NCBI GenBank assembly: GCA_910583615.1 | Contig: CAJTXP010000011.1 | Coordinates: 52,085-116,084, forward strand | Length of the DNA: 64,000 nt | Direction: 5' to 3' | Origin: an uncultured Lachnospiraceae bacterium | GTDB taxonomy: Bacteria; Bacillota; Clostridia; Lachnospirales; Lachnospiraceae | Shown: piece by piece, positions 52,317 to 61,241 of the stretch | Position numbering within the stretch: the first letter of the stretch is position 1 | How the letters are laid out: every line of letters begins with the position of its first letter | The notes under the pieces: generated by a model | The model's input: only the letters and a program-made list of their open reading frames with translations | Told to the model about the DNA's origin: nothing | The model's database searches: none | Translations under genes and position numbers: made by a program

Positions 52317-53123
52317 ATGGCATATCTGGAGACCCGAATCTATGAGATTTCAACTGGTAAGTTAAAAAAAGAAGAACGTCCGCTTCGCATACTGCTGCTG
52401 GCAGATCTGCATAACCGGCTGTGGGGAGCCGGGCAGCAGCAGCTTCTGGACGCGGTAGACCGTTTTCCGGCGGATATGGTTCTGTGTGCCGGCGATATGG
52501 TGCTTGGACGGGAACACGCCGGTGTGGAGCAGTCAGTTCTGCTGTTTCAAAGGCTTTCGGAAAGAAAACTCAAAGTGATTGCCGGCAATGGGAATCATGA
52601 ATCGCGGATGAGACAGAGACCTGAGTATTATGGGACCCAGTACGGATCCTATACAGGGCGGTTGAAAGAGCTGGGAGTACAGATTCCGGTAAATGAAACC
52701 TGCAGGATGAATTACGGTTCCATGCCTCTTTATATTCATGGGTATGAGCTGCCTCTGGAATATTACAGGAAATTTTTTGTGAAGCCTTATAATGGAAAAG
52801 ATCTATATAAAAAGCTTGGCGAGCCGGAAGAAGAGGGTTATCATATACTGCTTGCCCATAATCCGGTCTATTTCAGACATTATGCCAGATGGGGCGCTGA
52901 CCTGACGCTTTCAGGGCATCTGCATGGAGGAATCATAAGGCTGCCGGGAATAGGCGGAGTGATTACTCCGCAGGCAAGGCTGTTTCCGAGATATGACAGG
53001 GGACTGTATGAAAAGAATGGAAAATATATGGTGGTCAGTCCCGGGCTGGGGGAGCATACGATTCCTTTCCGGATAGGCAACCCGCCCTGGCTGATCGGCA
53101 TTATCATAAAAGGAACGGGTTAA
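52317..53123 (+). CDS. Calcineurin-like metallophosphoesterase (YkuE-like)
   Basis: A 268-residue di-metal hydrolase. The motifs are in order: LLLADLHNRL, VLCAGDMVLG, GNGNHE, LLAHNP and LSGHLHGG. There is no signal peptide. The substrate is not known. scpA starts 2 bases after its stop, so it is in one operon with scpA and scpB. Confidence 0.88.
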   Translation: MAYLETRIYEISTGKLKKEERPLRILLLADLHNRLWGAGQQQLLDAVDRFPADMVLCAGDMVLGREHAGVEQSVLLFQRLSERKLKVIAGNGNHESRMRQRPEYYGTQYGSYTGRLKELGVQIPVNETCRMNYGSMPLYIHGYELPLEYYRKFFVKPYNGKDLYKKLGEPEEEGYHILLAHNPVYFRHYARWGADLTLSGHLHGGIIRLPGIGGVITPQARLFPRYDRGLYEKNGKYMVVSPGLGEHTIPFRIGNPPWLIGIIIKGTG

Positions 53124-53125
53124 AG

Positions 53126-53869
53126 ATGGCTTTATCTGTAAAGATTGAGAGCTTTGAAGGTCCTCTGGACCTTCTGCTTCATTTGATTGATGTAAATAAA
53201 TTTAATATATTTGATATTCCAATCGTGGAGATTACGTCGCAGTATATGGAGTATGTACAGGCAATGGAGACACAGGATCTGAATATCATGAGTGAATTTC
53301 TGGTCATGGCAGCAACGCTTCTGGAGATCAAGGCGAAAATGCTGCTGCCTGTGGAAGTGAACGAGGAAGGGGAGGAGATCGATCCCCGGGAAGAACTGGT
53401 ACAGAAGCTTCTGGAATATAAGATGTACAAGTATATGTCTTTCGAACTTCGGGACAGGCTGTCCATGTCCGGGAAAGCCATGTACAGGCTTCCGACGATT
53501 CCGGAGGAAGTGGCGGAATATGAGACTCCGGTGGATCTTTCGGAGCTGGTCGGTGATTTGACTTTGAAACAGCTGGAGCGGATTTTTCAGTCCGTCATGA
53601 AGCGGCAGACAGACAAGATTGATCCTGTACGCAGTAAATTCGGCAGAATTGAGCAGGAAGAAGTCAGTCTGGATGAGAAGATGACGGCTGTGAGGGCATA
53701 TGCAGCGGAAAACCCCCGTTTTTGCTTTTCGGCCCTGATGGAAGGGCAGAAGAGCAGGATCCAGATGATCGTTACGTTTCTTGCGATCCTGGAATTGATG
53801 AAGACAGGGGAATTATCGGTGGTACAGGAACATCCGTTTGATGATATGCTGATTGTGGCGCAATTATAA
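53126..53869 (+). CDS. scpA: Segregation and condensation protein A
   Basis: A 247-residue kleisin of the bacterial SMC condensin. The N-terminal SMC-binding part reads FEGPLDLLLHLIDVNKFNIFDIPIVEIT and the C-terminal winged helix ends VQEHPFDDMLIV. It bridges SMC heads with ScpB, encoded next. Confidence 0.96.
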   Translation: MALSVKIESFEGPLDLLLHLIDVNKFNIFDIPIVEITSQYMEYVQAMETQDLNIMSEFLVMAATLLEIKAKMLLPVEVNEEGEEIDPREELVQKLLEYKMYKYMSFELRDRLSMSGKAMYRLPTIPEEVAEYETPVDLSELVGDLTLKQLERIFQSVMKRQTDKIDPVRSKFGRIEQEEVSLDEKMTAVRAYAAENPRFCFSALMEGQKSRIQMIVTFLAILELMKTGELSVVQEHPFDDMLIVAQL

Positions 53870-53951
53870 AAGAGTCGGAGCAGAATGCCCTGTCATATTT
53901 CCGGCGATTTTCAAATGCCGTATATAGAGATTGCGAAAGTGAGGAAGTGTT

Positions 53952-54521
53952 TTGAAACTGGGAAAAACAGAGGCGGTCATAGAGGCAGTTCTTTTTGCAA
54001 TGGGAGATGCAGTGGAAACAGAGAAACTGTCAGTGGCGATCGGACATGATAAAGAAACAACCCGCAGACTGGTTCACCAGATGATGGATCGGTATAACAG
54101 CCGGGAAGGCGGAATGGAGATCATTGAACTGGAAGACTCTTTTCAGCTGGCTACAAGGCGGGAGCATTATGATGCGCTGATACGGGTGGCAAAGCAGCCT
54201 AAAAAATATATGCTCACAGATGTTCAGCTGGAAGTGCTTTCCATTGTTGCATACAAGCAGCCGGTTACAAGACAGGAGATCGAGAAAATCCGCGGAGTGA
54301 ATTCGGATCATGCCCTGAACCGTCTGGTGGAATACGGGCTGGTGGGAGAGGCCGGCAGGCTGGATGCACCAGGGCGTCCGATCCTCTTTGGGACAACAGA
54401 AGAGTTTCTGCGTAATTTTGGAGTCCGCTCGACGGAAGAGCTGCCGTCGATTCAGCCGGAGCTTGTGGAGGAGATGAAGACCCAGGCGGAAGAGGAAGTT
54501 CAGCTGAAGCTGAATCTTTAG
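53952..54521 (+). CDS. scpB: Segregation and condensation protein B
   Basis: A 189-residue protein of two winged helices that binds ScpA in the SMC condensin. YKQPVTRQEIEKIRGVNSDHALNRLVEYGLV and GRPILFGTTEEFLRNFGV are family signatures. The start is TTG at 53952, after GAGGAAG; no ATG fits. Confidence 0.95.
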   Translation: MKLGKTEAVIEAVLFAMGDAVETEKLSVAIGHDKETTRRLVHQMMDRYNSREGGMEIIELEDSFQLATRREHYDALIRVAKQPKKYMLTDVQLEVLSIVAYKQPVTRQEIEKIRGVNSDHALNRLVEYGLVGEAGRLDAPGRPILFGTTEEFLRNFGVRSTEELPSIQPELVEEMKTQAEEEVQLKLNL

Positions 54522-54605
54522 GAACTGTCTCAAATGGAGAAGGCCTGGTATTAGAATGGGAGATCTCTGCATAGATTAAATCAAAGGACTCTATGCAGGT
54601 GGATT

Positions 54606-55781
54606 ATGAAGAAACATGTGAAGAACTGTCTGGCGATTTTTTTGACTGCACTGATTTTCGGAACTGCGGTGCGGGCGGAAGGTGCGCCGGACGATCTGTA
54701 CGCCCAGTCAGCAGTGCTTATGGATGCTGATACCGGGCGTATTCTTTTTGAAAAAAACGGGGACAGTAAGATGCCCATGGCCAGCACCACGAAGATCATG
54801 ACGCTGCTGGTTACTCTTGAAAATTCAGATCCGGAGGAGGAAGTGACCGTATCTGCTTATGCGGCTTCCATGCCGGATGTCCAGCTCCATATTCGGGAGG
54901 GGGAACGGTACCGCCTGAGAGATCTGTGTTATTCTCTGATGCTGGAATCCCACAATGATTCTGCGGTGGCGATTGCGGAGCACGTGGGCGGAAGCGTAGA
55001 AGGTTTTGCCGCCATGATGAATCAGAAAGCGCGGGATCTGGGATGTTATCATACTTATTTTATTACGCCCAACGGTCTGGATGCACAGGATGAAAACGGA
55101 ACGCATTCCACGACGGCGGAAGACCTGGCTCGGATCATGCGCAGCTGCATGCAGAATGAGGAGTTTTTGTCCATCACCAGAGAGCCGTCTTTCAGTTTTT
55201 CAGATCTGGACGGGACCAGAAGCTTTACGGTCAATAATAAAAACGCTTTTTTAAATATGATGGAAGGGGCATTGACCGGGAAGACCGGCTTTACGAACGG
55301 AGCCGGATACTGCTATGTGGGGGCGCTGGAGCGGGGCGGAAAAAAGCTGATTGCAGTGGTTCTTGCCTGCGGATGGCCGAACCACAAAACCTGGAAATGG
55401 TCTGATACAACCAGGTTGATGAACTATGGAATTGAAAATTTTCACAGGGAGACCGTAGGAGAACAGGAAATGGAGCTGAAGCCGATTCATATTGAGAATG
55501 GACAGGTAGAACAGGTGAAGACGGTCGCACAGGTGGAAAGCAGGGAACTTCTGATGAGGGAAGAAGACCGGTTTTCAATGGATGTTCTGGCGCCGGAATC
55601 ACTGCCGGCGCCGGTGGAAGCAGGCGAAATGGTGGGGACCGTCATTTACTACCTGAATGGTGAGGTGTTCGATCTGTTTCCGGTCTGCATTGAAGACAGC
55701 TGCCCTGTAATTGACTATGAATGGTGTCTGAAACAGGTTACAGACCGCTGGCTTCCCGGAAAAGGGATTACAGTTCTATAA
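54606..55781 (+). CDS. Second D-alanyl-D-alanine carboxypeptidase (DacF/DacB-type)
   Basis: A 391-residue secreted enzyme with a signal peptide cleaved near VRAEG. Its motifs are STTK (SxxK), SHN in MLESHNDSAVAIAEHV and KTG in LTGKTGFTNGAGYC, then a C-terminal beta-sandwich. It is a paralogue of the 51033 gene. A dac gene after scpAB is a common order in Firmicutes. Its end overlaps the convergent phosphoesterase gene by 14 bases. Confidence 0.92.
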   Translation: MKKHVKNCLAIFLTALIFGTAVRAEGAPDDLYAQSAVLMDADTGRILFEKNGDSKMPMASTTKIMTLLVTLENSDPEEEVTVSAYAASMPDVQLHIREGERYRLRDLCYSLMLESHNDSAVAIAEHVGGSVEGFAAMMNQKARDLGCYHTYFITPNGLDAQDENGTHSTTAEDLARIMRSCMQNEEFLSITREPSFSFSDLDGTRSFTVNNKNAFLNMMEGALTGKTGFTNGAGYCYVGALERGGKKLIAVVLACGWPNHKTWKWSDTTRLMNYGIENFHRETVGEQEMELKPIHIENGQVEQVKTVAQVESRELLMREEDRFSMDVLAPESLPAPVEAGEMVGTVIYYLNGEVFDLFPVCIEDSCPVIDYEWCLKQVTDRWLPGKGITVL

Positions 55782-56358
55782 TATAGCGTTCGTAGGCATT
55801 AATTACGGTTGTATTCTGATAAGAACATTTTCTTATGGCATTGCGGCCATAAGAAAGGTGAATATGTCCATGAACAAAATAACGGGGTTTATATTTATCC
55901 AGCAGATATCGGAAACCCTTGAAACCAGTATGGGGAAGATCCTTTCCGTCATTGAGCTGCCAGGCGGGAGAATGGGTCAGGAGAATGTCAAATCCTTTTC
56001 TGCGCCAGAGTGAAAAAAAGAGTCTGCCGATCCGAAGATTCATCTGGTGCTGGGTATATTGATGTTCGCCGTTTTTATATCTCATGGAGCCGCCCAGGCC
56101 CAGAATACGGATCCCCTCATGCTCATAGATTTTTCCATCAATGCAGATGCAGCCTTCCGGCGGGGTTTCCCGGTAACAGCTGTCATGGTTTCCATGTACA
56201 TAGAGCACCGGACCCTGAAAAAAAGTAGCAAGAAAAGACAGGTAGTGGGGGTGGAGGTCTCCGCAGGAGAGAATCAGATCGATTCCCTCCAGCTTGCTTT
56301 TTTCAAAAAAATCCCATAAATACAGAGATTCTGTATCGGCCAGTACCAGAATCTTCAT
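55768..56358 (-). CDS. Metallophosphoesterase (small, YfcE/MJ0936-like)
   Basis: A 196-residue calcineurin-like hydrolase: ILVLADTES, LILSCGDLHP, VHGNHDSC, LLTHSPAW and YFVHGHIHLSYG. In the first motif the usual DxH is DTE, so the first metal site may differ. Its start overlaps the stop of the upstream gene by 4 bases (ATGA), so the two are translated together. Confidence 0.85.
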   Translation of the reverse strand: MKILVLADTESLYLWDFFEKSKLEGIDLILSCGDLHPHYLSFLATFFQGPVLYVHGNHDSCYRETPPEGCICIDGKIYEHEGIRILGLGGSMRYKNGEHQYTQHQMNLRIGRLFFSLWRRKGFDILLTHSPAWQLNDGKDLPHTGFKGFRYLLDKYKPRYFVHGHIHLSYGRNAIRKCSYQNTTVINAYERYIIEL

Positions 56359-58289
56359 GACGGTTCACTCTGTTCCTGATAAGATCCCACTCCCTGCAGT
56401 TTTACGATCCGTTTCGCTTCCCCGGTCATGGAAGAAACCGGAGGAAAGGCGCCTTCGATATTGTCCAGGAGCCAGTCCATGGAACCGATCTGCCCAGCCG
56501 GCATGACCGTATCCTTTTCATTGCGGAGTGTTCCATCCTGGGAATGGATCTCGCAGGAAAACGGGTGAAACTGTCCAGAACTGATTTCCTGCTTGATCAG
56601 TTCCAGCAGGTGTCCGGTTGCGGCAGGCACATGCTTGGAGCAGATCACGTCGATCATGCCGGAAGAGAGTCCCCAGAAATAGTTAATGGATTTATCCTTA
56701 CTCCGTGTAGCGCCTTTTTTCCAGGAACCGTTCAGAATGCTGGTGACGATGCGTTCGTAAAATTTGCCCCAGTGGCAGACCGGCATCGCTACGTTGGTAA
56801 TCTGTTCGCCGCGGATATCATACAGTCCGAACTGTCTGGATCCCCGATAGGGAGTCAGAAGATCCTGGCCCGATACATAGGAAATATGACGGGCGGCAAA
56901 CTGTTCCTGGAATCGGTTATCCTTCACGCAGGTCCACGCCAGACATACGCGGGCATTTGGATTTACAGTTTTTACTCCAAGAGCAAAAGCATTGATGCTG
57001 GCGGTGGAGCCGTAGATCGGATAATCTGCCACATAGCCGATGGATGCCTCCGGGCTCAGGATGCCTGCGAGGATACCGGTCAGATATTTTGCTTCATACA
57101 TCCGTCCATAATAGGTGCGCAGATGTCCGAAACAGGAATTCAGCGAGCAGTTCAGAATCTGGATGGACGGGTATTTCAGCGCCGCCTTGACACTGGCATT
57201 TAAAAGTTTCGGACTGGTGGTGAATACAACCGTATTACCGTCCTCAACCGCTTTTCTGATCAGTTCGCTTCCTGCTTCCGGGTCACCGTCAGTTATATAA
57301 AATGAAGTGGTGACTTTTTCTGCAAGCGTATTTTCAAGGTAATGTCTTCCCAGTTCATGGCCGTATGTCCAGCTTGATTCTTCCGGGGTACGGTCATGAA
57401 CAAAAGCTATTTTCAGAGGGCCGGAAGACAATGGAAGGATTCGTGTCCGAAGTGCTTTTTCTTCTGACTTCTTCTCCGGCGCCATGACAAGTTCGACGCT
57501 TCTTCTGGCGGGATAGATCTCGAAATCCTGCCAGATGGCGAGAATTTCTTCAAGAAGTTCCTGATGAGACTTTTCGATCATGTCTTTATATCCGTAGATT
57601 TCCAGATAGGTCAGAAAAGCGTCTCCGGCAGTGAGCGGAAGTTTCCGCCCGCCCTTTTCCTCATATACATCCTGAAAATGAATATATGCAGAATGAAGAT
57701 TCATTTTTTCATCATCGGTCCAGGGCGCATCCGAAGATTTTCCCAGTACAGCAAGCAGACGGGAATAGCATCCTTCCTGGCTGAAATCCAGATAATTGAT
57801 GGCGGTGGACCGGTAAAAGTCAAGGAATTCATAATAGATGCGGTTTTCCTTTGCGTCTGTTTTCTGCGGAACCAGCCGTGTGACTTCTGCCTGGATACTG
57901 ACTGCATCTACATACTTTAACACGCTGACTCTTTTGTTTCCCTCTGTCACATAGAAACGGTTCATAAATTCGACGGCTTTAATCGGATCGCGGATTCCTT
58001 CTTCAATATGGGCATTATAAAGAGCTGCCCATTTACGGGCAAATTCACTGTTTTCATCAAGAAGAGGCATAAAGTTGCTGGCGAAGGCCTGTTTTCTCCC
58101 GGCTGTCCTGGTGCCGACGATGGCATTCAGCGGGATTTCGACCAGTCCCAGTTCTGTCTCAGAGGAGATCTCTGCAAAGGATACAATGTCATCCAGCGCC
58201 TGAAGGTAAGGATAAGTTCCCTTTAAAAGCTGTGCACGGTAATTTCTCTGTGCTTTTTTACGTGCTTTTGCGTACTCGGTGATCGACAT
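56355..58289 (-). CDS. ParB-like domain fused to BMP/PnrA-type binding domain
   Basis: A 644-residue protein without signal peptide or lipobox. Residues 1-220 look like a ParB/sulfiredoxin-type region (LVEIPLNAIVGTRTAGRKQAFASNFMPLL, then EFMNRFYVTEGNKRVSVLKY). Residues from about 290 form a BMP/PnrA-type periplasmic binding fold (LKIAFVHDRTPEESSWTYGHELGR, VVFTTSPKLLNA, YLTGILAGILSPEASIGYVADYPIYGSTASINAFALGV), a family that binds nucleosides. With no export signal it is probably a cytoplasmic sensor. ATG 58289 has AAAGGAA upstream; the frame extends to 58322. The phosphoesterase gene overlaps its end. Confidence 0.75.
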   Translation of the reverse strand: MSITEYAKARKKAQRNYRAQLLKGTYPYLQALDDIVSFAEISSETELGLVEIPLNAIVGTRTAGRKQAFASNFMPLLDENSEFARKWAALYNAHIEEGIRDPIKAVEFMNRFYVTEGNKRVSVLKYVDAVSIQAEVTRLVPQKTDAKENRIYYEFLDFYRSTAINYLDFSQEGCYSRLLAVLGKSSDAPWTDDEKMNLHSAYIHFQDVYEEKGGRKLPLTAGDAFLTYLEIYGYKDMIEKSHQELLEEILAIWQDFEIYPARRSVELVMAPEKKSEEKALRTRILPLSSGPLKIAFVHDRTPEESSWTYGHELGRHYLENTLAEKVTTSFYITDGDPEAGSELIRKAVEDGNTVVFTTSPKLLNASVKAALKYPSIQILNCSLNSCFGHLRTYYGRMYEAKYLTGILAGILSPEASIGYVADYPIYGSTASINAFALGVKTVNPNARVCLAWTCVKDNRFQEQFAARHISYVSGQDLLTPYRGSRQFGLYDIRGEQITNVAMPVCHWGKFYERIVTSILNGSWKKGATRSKDKSINYFWGLSSGMIDVICSKHVPAATGHLLELIKQEISSGQFHPFSCEIHSQDGTLRNEKDTVMPAGQIGSMDWLLDNIEGAFPPVSSMTGEAKRIVKLQGVGSYQEQSEPS

Positions 58290-58448
58290 GTGTTTGATTC
58301 CTTTCTTAAATACTTCTTTCAAAAATTTCTTTCCTGATTATATCACATCTCTCTAAAAGAAAAAGAGAGAAAATGCCTGTTTTGTGTAAAGATTTTGTAT
58401 ATTATGTGAAAAAATTGTCAGACTGTGAATTTTATTAAAAAAAATCAC

Positions 58449-58476
58449 TTGAAAAAAGGAAAGAGTATGTTACAAT
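58449..58476 (+). promoter_or_regulatory. Promoter of the decarboxylase cluster
   Basis: TTGAAA (58449-58454), 16 bp, TACAAT (58471-58476). Transcription would start about 45 bases before the ATG at 58530. Confidence 0.55.
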
Positions 58477-58529
58477 TATACTCGGCAGAACCTGGTTTAA
58501 CTTTAATGAAATATAATGGAGGACGAAAA

Positions 58530-59966
58530 ATGAGTAATTCGGCACAGAGCCTGGCAAGTAGGAGAATCAAATCCTTACTTGACGAAAGCAGCTTTGTTGA
58601 GATTGGTGCGGCAGTTACAGCACGTACGACGGATTTCAACATGAACAACACGGATACGCCGTCTGATGGTGTGATCACCGGATACGGCGTGATCAACGGC
58701 AGCCTGGTGTATGTATACAGTCAGGATGCTTCCGTACTGGGAGGTTCCATGGGCGAAATGCATGCGAAAAAGATTGTCAGAATCTATGACATGGCGATGA
58801 AGATGGGGGCCCCGGTCATCGGACTGGTAGACTGTGCAGGTCTGAGGCTTCAGGAAGCTTCGGATGCATTGAATGCTTTTGGCGAGCTGTATTTAAAACA
58901 GACAATGGCTTCCGGAGTGGTTCCGCAGATCACGGCTGTGTTCGGCAACTGCGGCGGCGGGATGGCGGTTGCATCTGCCATGTCTGATTTTACGTTCATG
59001 GAGAGTAAAAAAGCGAGACTGTTTGTAAATTCTCCTAATGCACTGGAAGGAAATGAAGTATCAAAATGTGATACTGCATCTGCAGCATTCCAGAGTGAGG
59101 AAGCAGGTATTGTGGATGTGGTTGCAGAGGAGTCTGAACTGCTTGTACAGATCCGTGAACTGGTATCTCTGCTTCCGGCAAATAATGAGGATGATCTGTC
59201 TTATATGGACTGTGAGGATGACCTGAACCGCGTCTGTGCAGAACTGGAGGTTTCTGCCGGGGATCCGGCGATTGCGCTTCCGATGATATCGGATTCCGGT
59301 ATTTTCTTTGAGACGAAGGCGGATTATGCAAAGGATATGGTAACGGGATTCATCAAACTGAACGGAGTGACGGTCGGCGCAGTGGCAAACAGGACGGTAC
59401 TGTATGATGCAGAAGGAAATAAGTCGGAGGAGTTTCAGGCGGAGCTTTCTGCAAGAGGCTGTGACAAGGCGGCCAGATTTGTGGAGTTCTGCGATGCTTT
59501 CAATATTCCGGTGCTGACTCTCACAAATGCGTCCGGTTTTAAAGCTTCCAAATGTACAGAAAAGAAGATTGCCAGAGCGGCGGCGGCGCTCACCTATGCA
59601 TTTGCGAACGCTTCTGTCCCGAAGGTAAATGTGGTAACAGGAAAAGCTTATGGAAGCGCATATGTGACCATGAACAGTAAAGGTCTGGGGGCGGATTTTG
59701 TCTATGCATGGCCCAAAGCGGAGATCGGCATGATGGATGCAAAGCTTGCGGCGAAGATCATGTATGCGGATGCGGATGCAAAGGAACAGAAAGAAAAGGC
59801 GGCGGCGTATGCAGATCTTCAGAACAATGTGGCTTCCGCGGCAAAGAGAGGCTATGTGGATACAGTCATTGATGCACAGGATACAAGAAAATATGTGATC
59901 GGAGCGTTTGAAATGCTGTTTACCAAGAGGGAAGACCGCCCGGTGAAAAAACATGGAACAGTTTAG
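58530..59966 (+). CDS. Acyl-CoA carboxyltransferase subunit (MmdA/12S-like)
   Basis: A 478-residue carboxyltransferase with two crotonase-like halves. The N half has DGVITGYGVINGSLVYVYSQDASVLGGSMGEMHAKKI and FGNCGGGMAVASAMSDFTFM; the C half has NASGFKASKCTEKKI and GKAYGSAYVTMNSKGLGADFVYAWP. This class moves CO2 between biotin and an acyl-CoA (methylmalonyl-, propionyl-, glutaconyl- or malonyl-CoA). Substrate residues do not let me choose. GGAGG at 58518-58522 fixes the start at 58530. OadG, biotin carrier, OadB and OadA genes follow. Confidence 0.85.
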   Translation: MSNSAQSLASRRIKSLLDESSFVEIGAAVTARTTDFNMNNTDTPSDGVITGYGVINGSLVYVYSQDASVLGGSMGEMHAKKIVRIYDMAMKMGAPVIGLVDCAGLRLQEASDALNAFGELYLKQTMASGVVPQITAVFGNCGGGMAVASAMSDFTFMESKKARLFVNSPNALEGNEVSKCDTASAAFQSEEAGIVDVVAEESELLVQIRELVSLLPANNEDDLSYMDCEDDLNRVCAELEVSAGDPAIALPMISDSGIFFETKADYAKDMVTGFIKLNGVTVGAVANRTVLYDAEGNKSEEFQAELSARGCDKAARFVEFCDAFNIPVLTLTNASGFKASKCTEKKIARAAAALTYAFANASVPKVNVVTGKAYGSAYVTMNSKGLGADFVYAWPKAEIGMMDAKLAAKIMYADADAKEQKEKAAAYADLQNNVASAAKRGYVDTVIDAQDTRKYVIGAFEMLFTKREDRPVKKHGTV

Positions 59967-59981
59967 AGCGAGGTGAACCAT

Positions 59982-60782
59982 ATGAAACAGAATATTAAAA
60001 AAATTCTTGCGGCACTGGTTCTCGCAGTAACCGTTCTGGGACTGACAGCCTGCGGAAATACGGCTTCTGTGGAACAGCAGGACATGTATGATAAGGAACA
60101 GCTTCAGTCCGTGGCGGATTATCTGATCACGCTCTGGACGAGTATGCCGGAAGAAGAGATCTCTCAGTATGCGTCCATGGACAAGGAAGACGCGCAGATG
60201 CTGATCGATACTTATGGGCTTCCATTTACGGGGGATGCATTTACAAGTGCGTTTGCAGGCTATGAGGGTTCTCTGGAAGAGCTTGGGGCATATGTCTCTA
60301 CAGACGGCTATGAGGATCCGGAGGTAAAGGGAGATGAGGTTACTTTTGTGGCAGATCTGACTTATAAGAACCGTACAGCCAGGCTTTCTCTGGTTTTTAA
60401 TAAGAGAGGAGTCGTGGAATCGGTGACTCTGGATCCAAAGTACAGCACCGGAGAGATACTCAAAAAAGCGGGCATGAATACGATCCTGGGTATGGGAACC
60501 GTGTTTATCGTTCTGATTTTTATCAGTCTTGTGATCTACTGCTTTAATTTTATTCCCGGCAATCAGGCGGCGAAACAGGAAACAAAACCGGCGCCGAAGC
60601 CAAGACCGGCAAGGAAACCGGCAGCAAGGCCTGCCGCGCAGTCCAGGGAAAATCTGGTTGATGATAAAGAACTGGTAGCGGCAATTACCGCAGCAATCTG
60701 TGCGTACAGCGGCGCTTCTTCGGATGGCTTTGTAGTTCGTTCCATCAGACGTGCAGACTCATCCACCTGGAAAAGAGCTTAA
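59982..60782 (+). CDS. OadG-family gamma subunit, with lipoprotein-like N-terminus
   Basis: A 266-residue protein. The N-terminus is a lipoprotein-like signal (LGLTACGN). A soluble domain of about 130 residues follows, then a membrane helix (ILGMGTVFIVLIFISLVIYCF) and a proline/alanine/lysine linker with a short conserved end (ELVAAITAAICAYSG...RRADSSTWKRA). The helix and end are the OadG/MmdD signature that anchors the decarboxylase to the Na+ pump. The extra exported domain in front is unusual. ATG 59982 with GAGGTG 6 bases upstream is preferred to GTG 59973. Confidence 0.85.
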   Translation: MKQNIKKILAALVLAVTVLGLTACGNTASVEQQDMYDKEQLQSVADYLITLWTSMPEEEISQYASMDKEDAQMLIDTYGLPFTGDAFTSAFAGYEGSLEELGAYVSTDGYEDPEVKGDEVTFVADLTYKNRTARLSLVFNKRGVVESVTLDPKYSTGEILKKAGMNTILGMGTVFIVLIFISLVIYCFNFIPGNQAAKQETKPAPKPRPARKPAARPAAQSRENLVDDKELVAAITAAICAYSGASSDGFVVRSIRRADSSTWKRA

Positions 60783-60829
60783 CCATATAACCTATAATTG
60801 TAAAACCCTAATCAGGAGGAATATTGAAA

Positions 60830-61195
60830 ATGAAAAATTATACGATTACCGTAAATGGCACTGTATATGATGTAACTGTTGAAGAAGGAGGCGCAGGAAG
60901 CGCGCCTGTGCGTGCGGCAGCACCAAAAGCGGCACCGGCAGCTGCTCCGGCACCGGCAGCGGCGCCTGCAGGAGATGCAGGTTCCATTGAGGTGAGCGCT
61001 TCTGTCCCGGGTAAGGTGTTCAAGGTAGAGGCAAGTGTGGGACAGACGGTGAAATCCGGCGATCCGATCATCATTCTGGAGGCCATGAAGATGGAGATTC
61101 CCGTGGTTGCTCCGGAAGATGGAACCGTTGCAAGTATTGAAGTATCTGTAGGTGATGCAGTAGAATCCGGTGATGTATTGGCTACGCTGAATTAA
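60830..61195 (+). CDS. Biotin carboxyl carrier protein
   Basis: A 121-residue biotinyl protein. The N-terminus reads YTITVNGTVYDVTVEE. An Ala/Pro-rich flexible linker follows, then the biotinyl domain with the biotinylation lysine in LEAMKMEIPV. It carries CO2 between the carboxyltransferase and the membrane decarboxylase. ATG 60830 has AGGAGGA at the right distance; the TTG at 60824 is too close. Confidence 0.93.
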   Translation: MKNYTITVNGTVYDVTVEEGGAGSAPVRAAAPKAAPAAAPAPAAAPAGDAGSIEVSASVPGKVFKVEASVGQTVKSGDPIIILEAMKMEIPVVAPEDGTVASIEVSVGDAVESGDVLATLN

Positions 61196-61241
61196 TCCTG
61201 ACCGTTGGCTGATATGAGAATAAATCATTGGAGGTTACAAT

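Noticed and set aside
58425..58529. Longer N-terminus for the carboxyltransferase
   Set aside because: The region holds the promoter and the GGAGG site at 58518-58522 points to ATG 58530.
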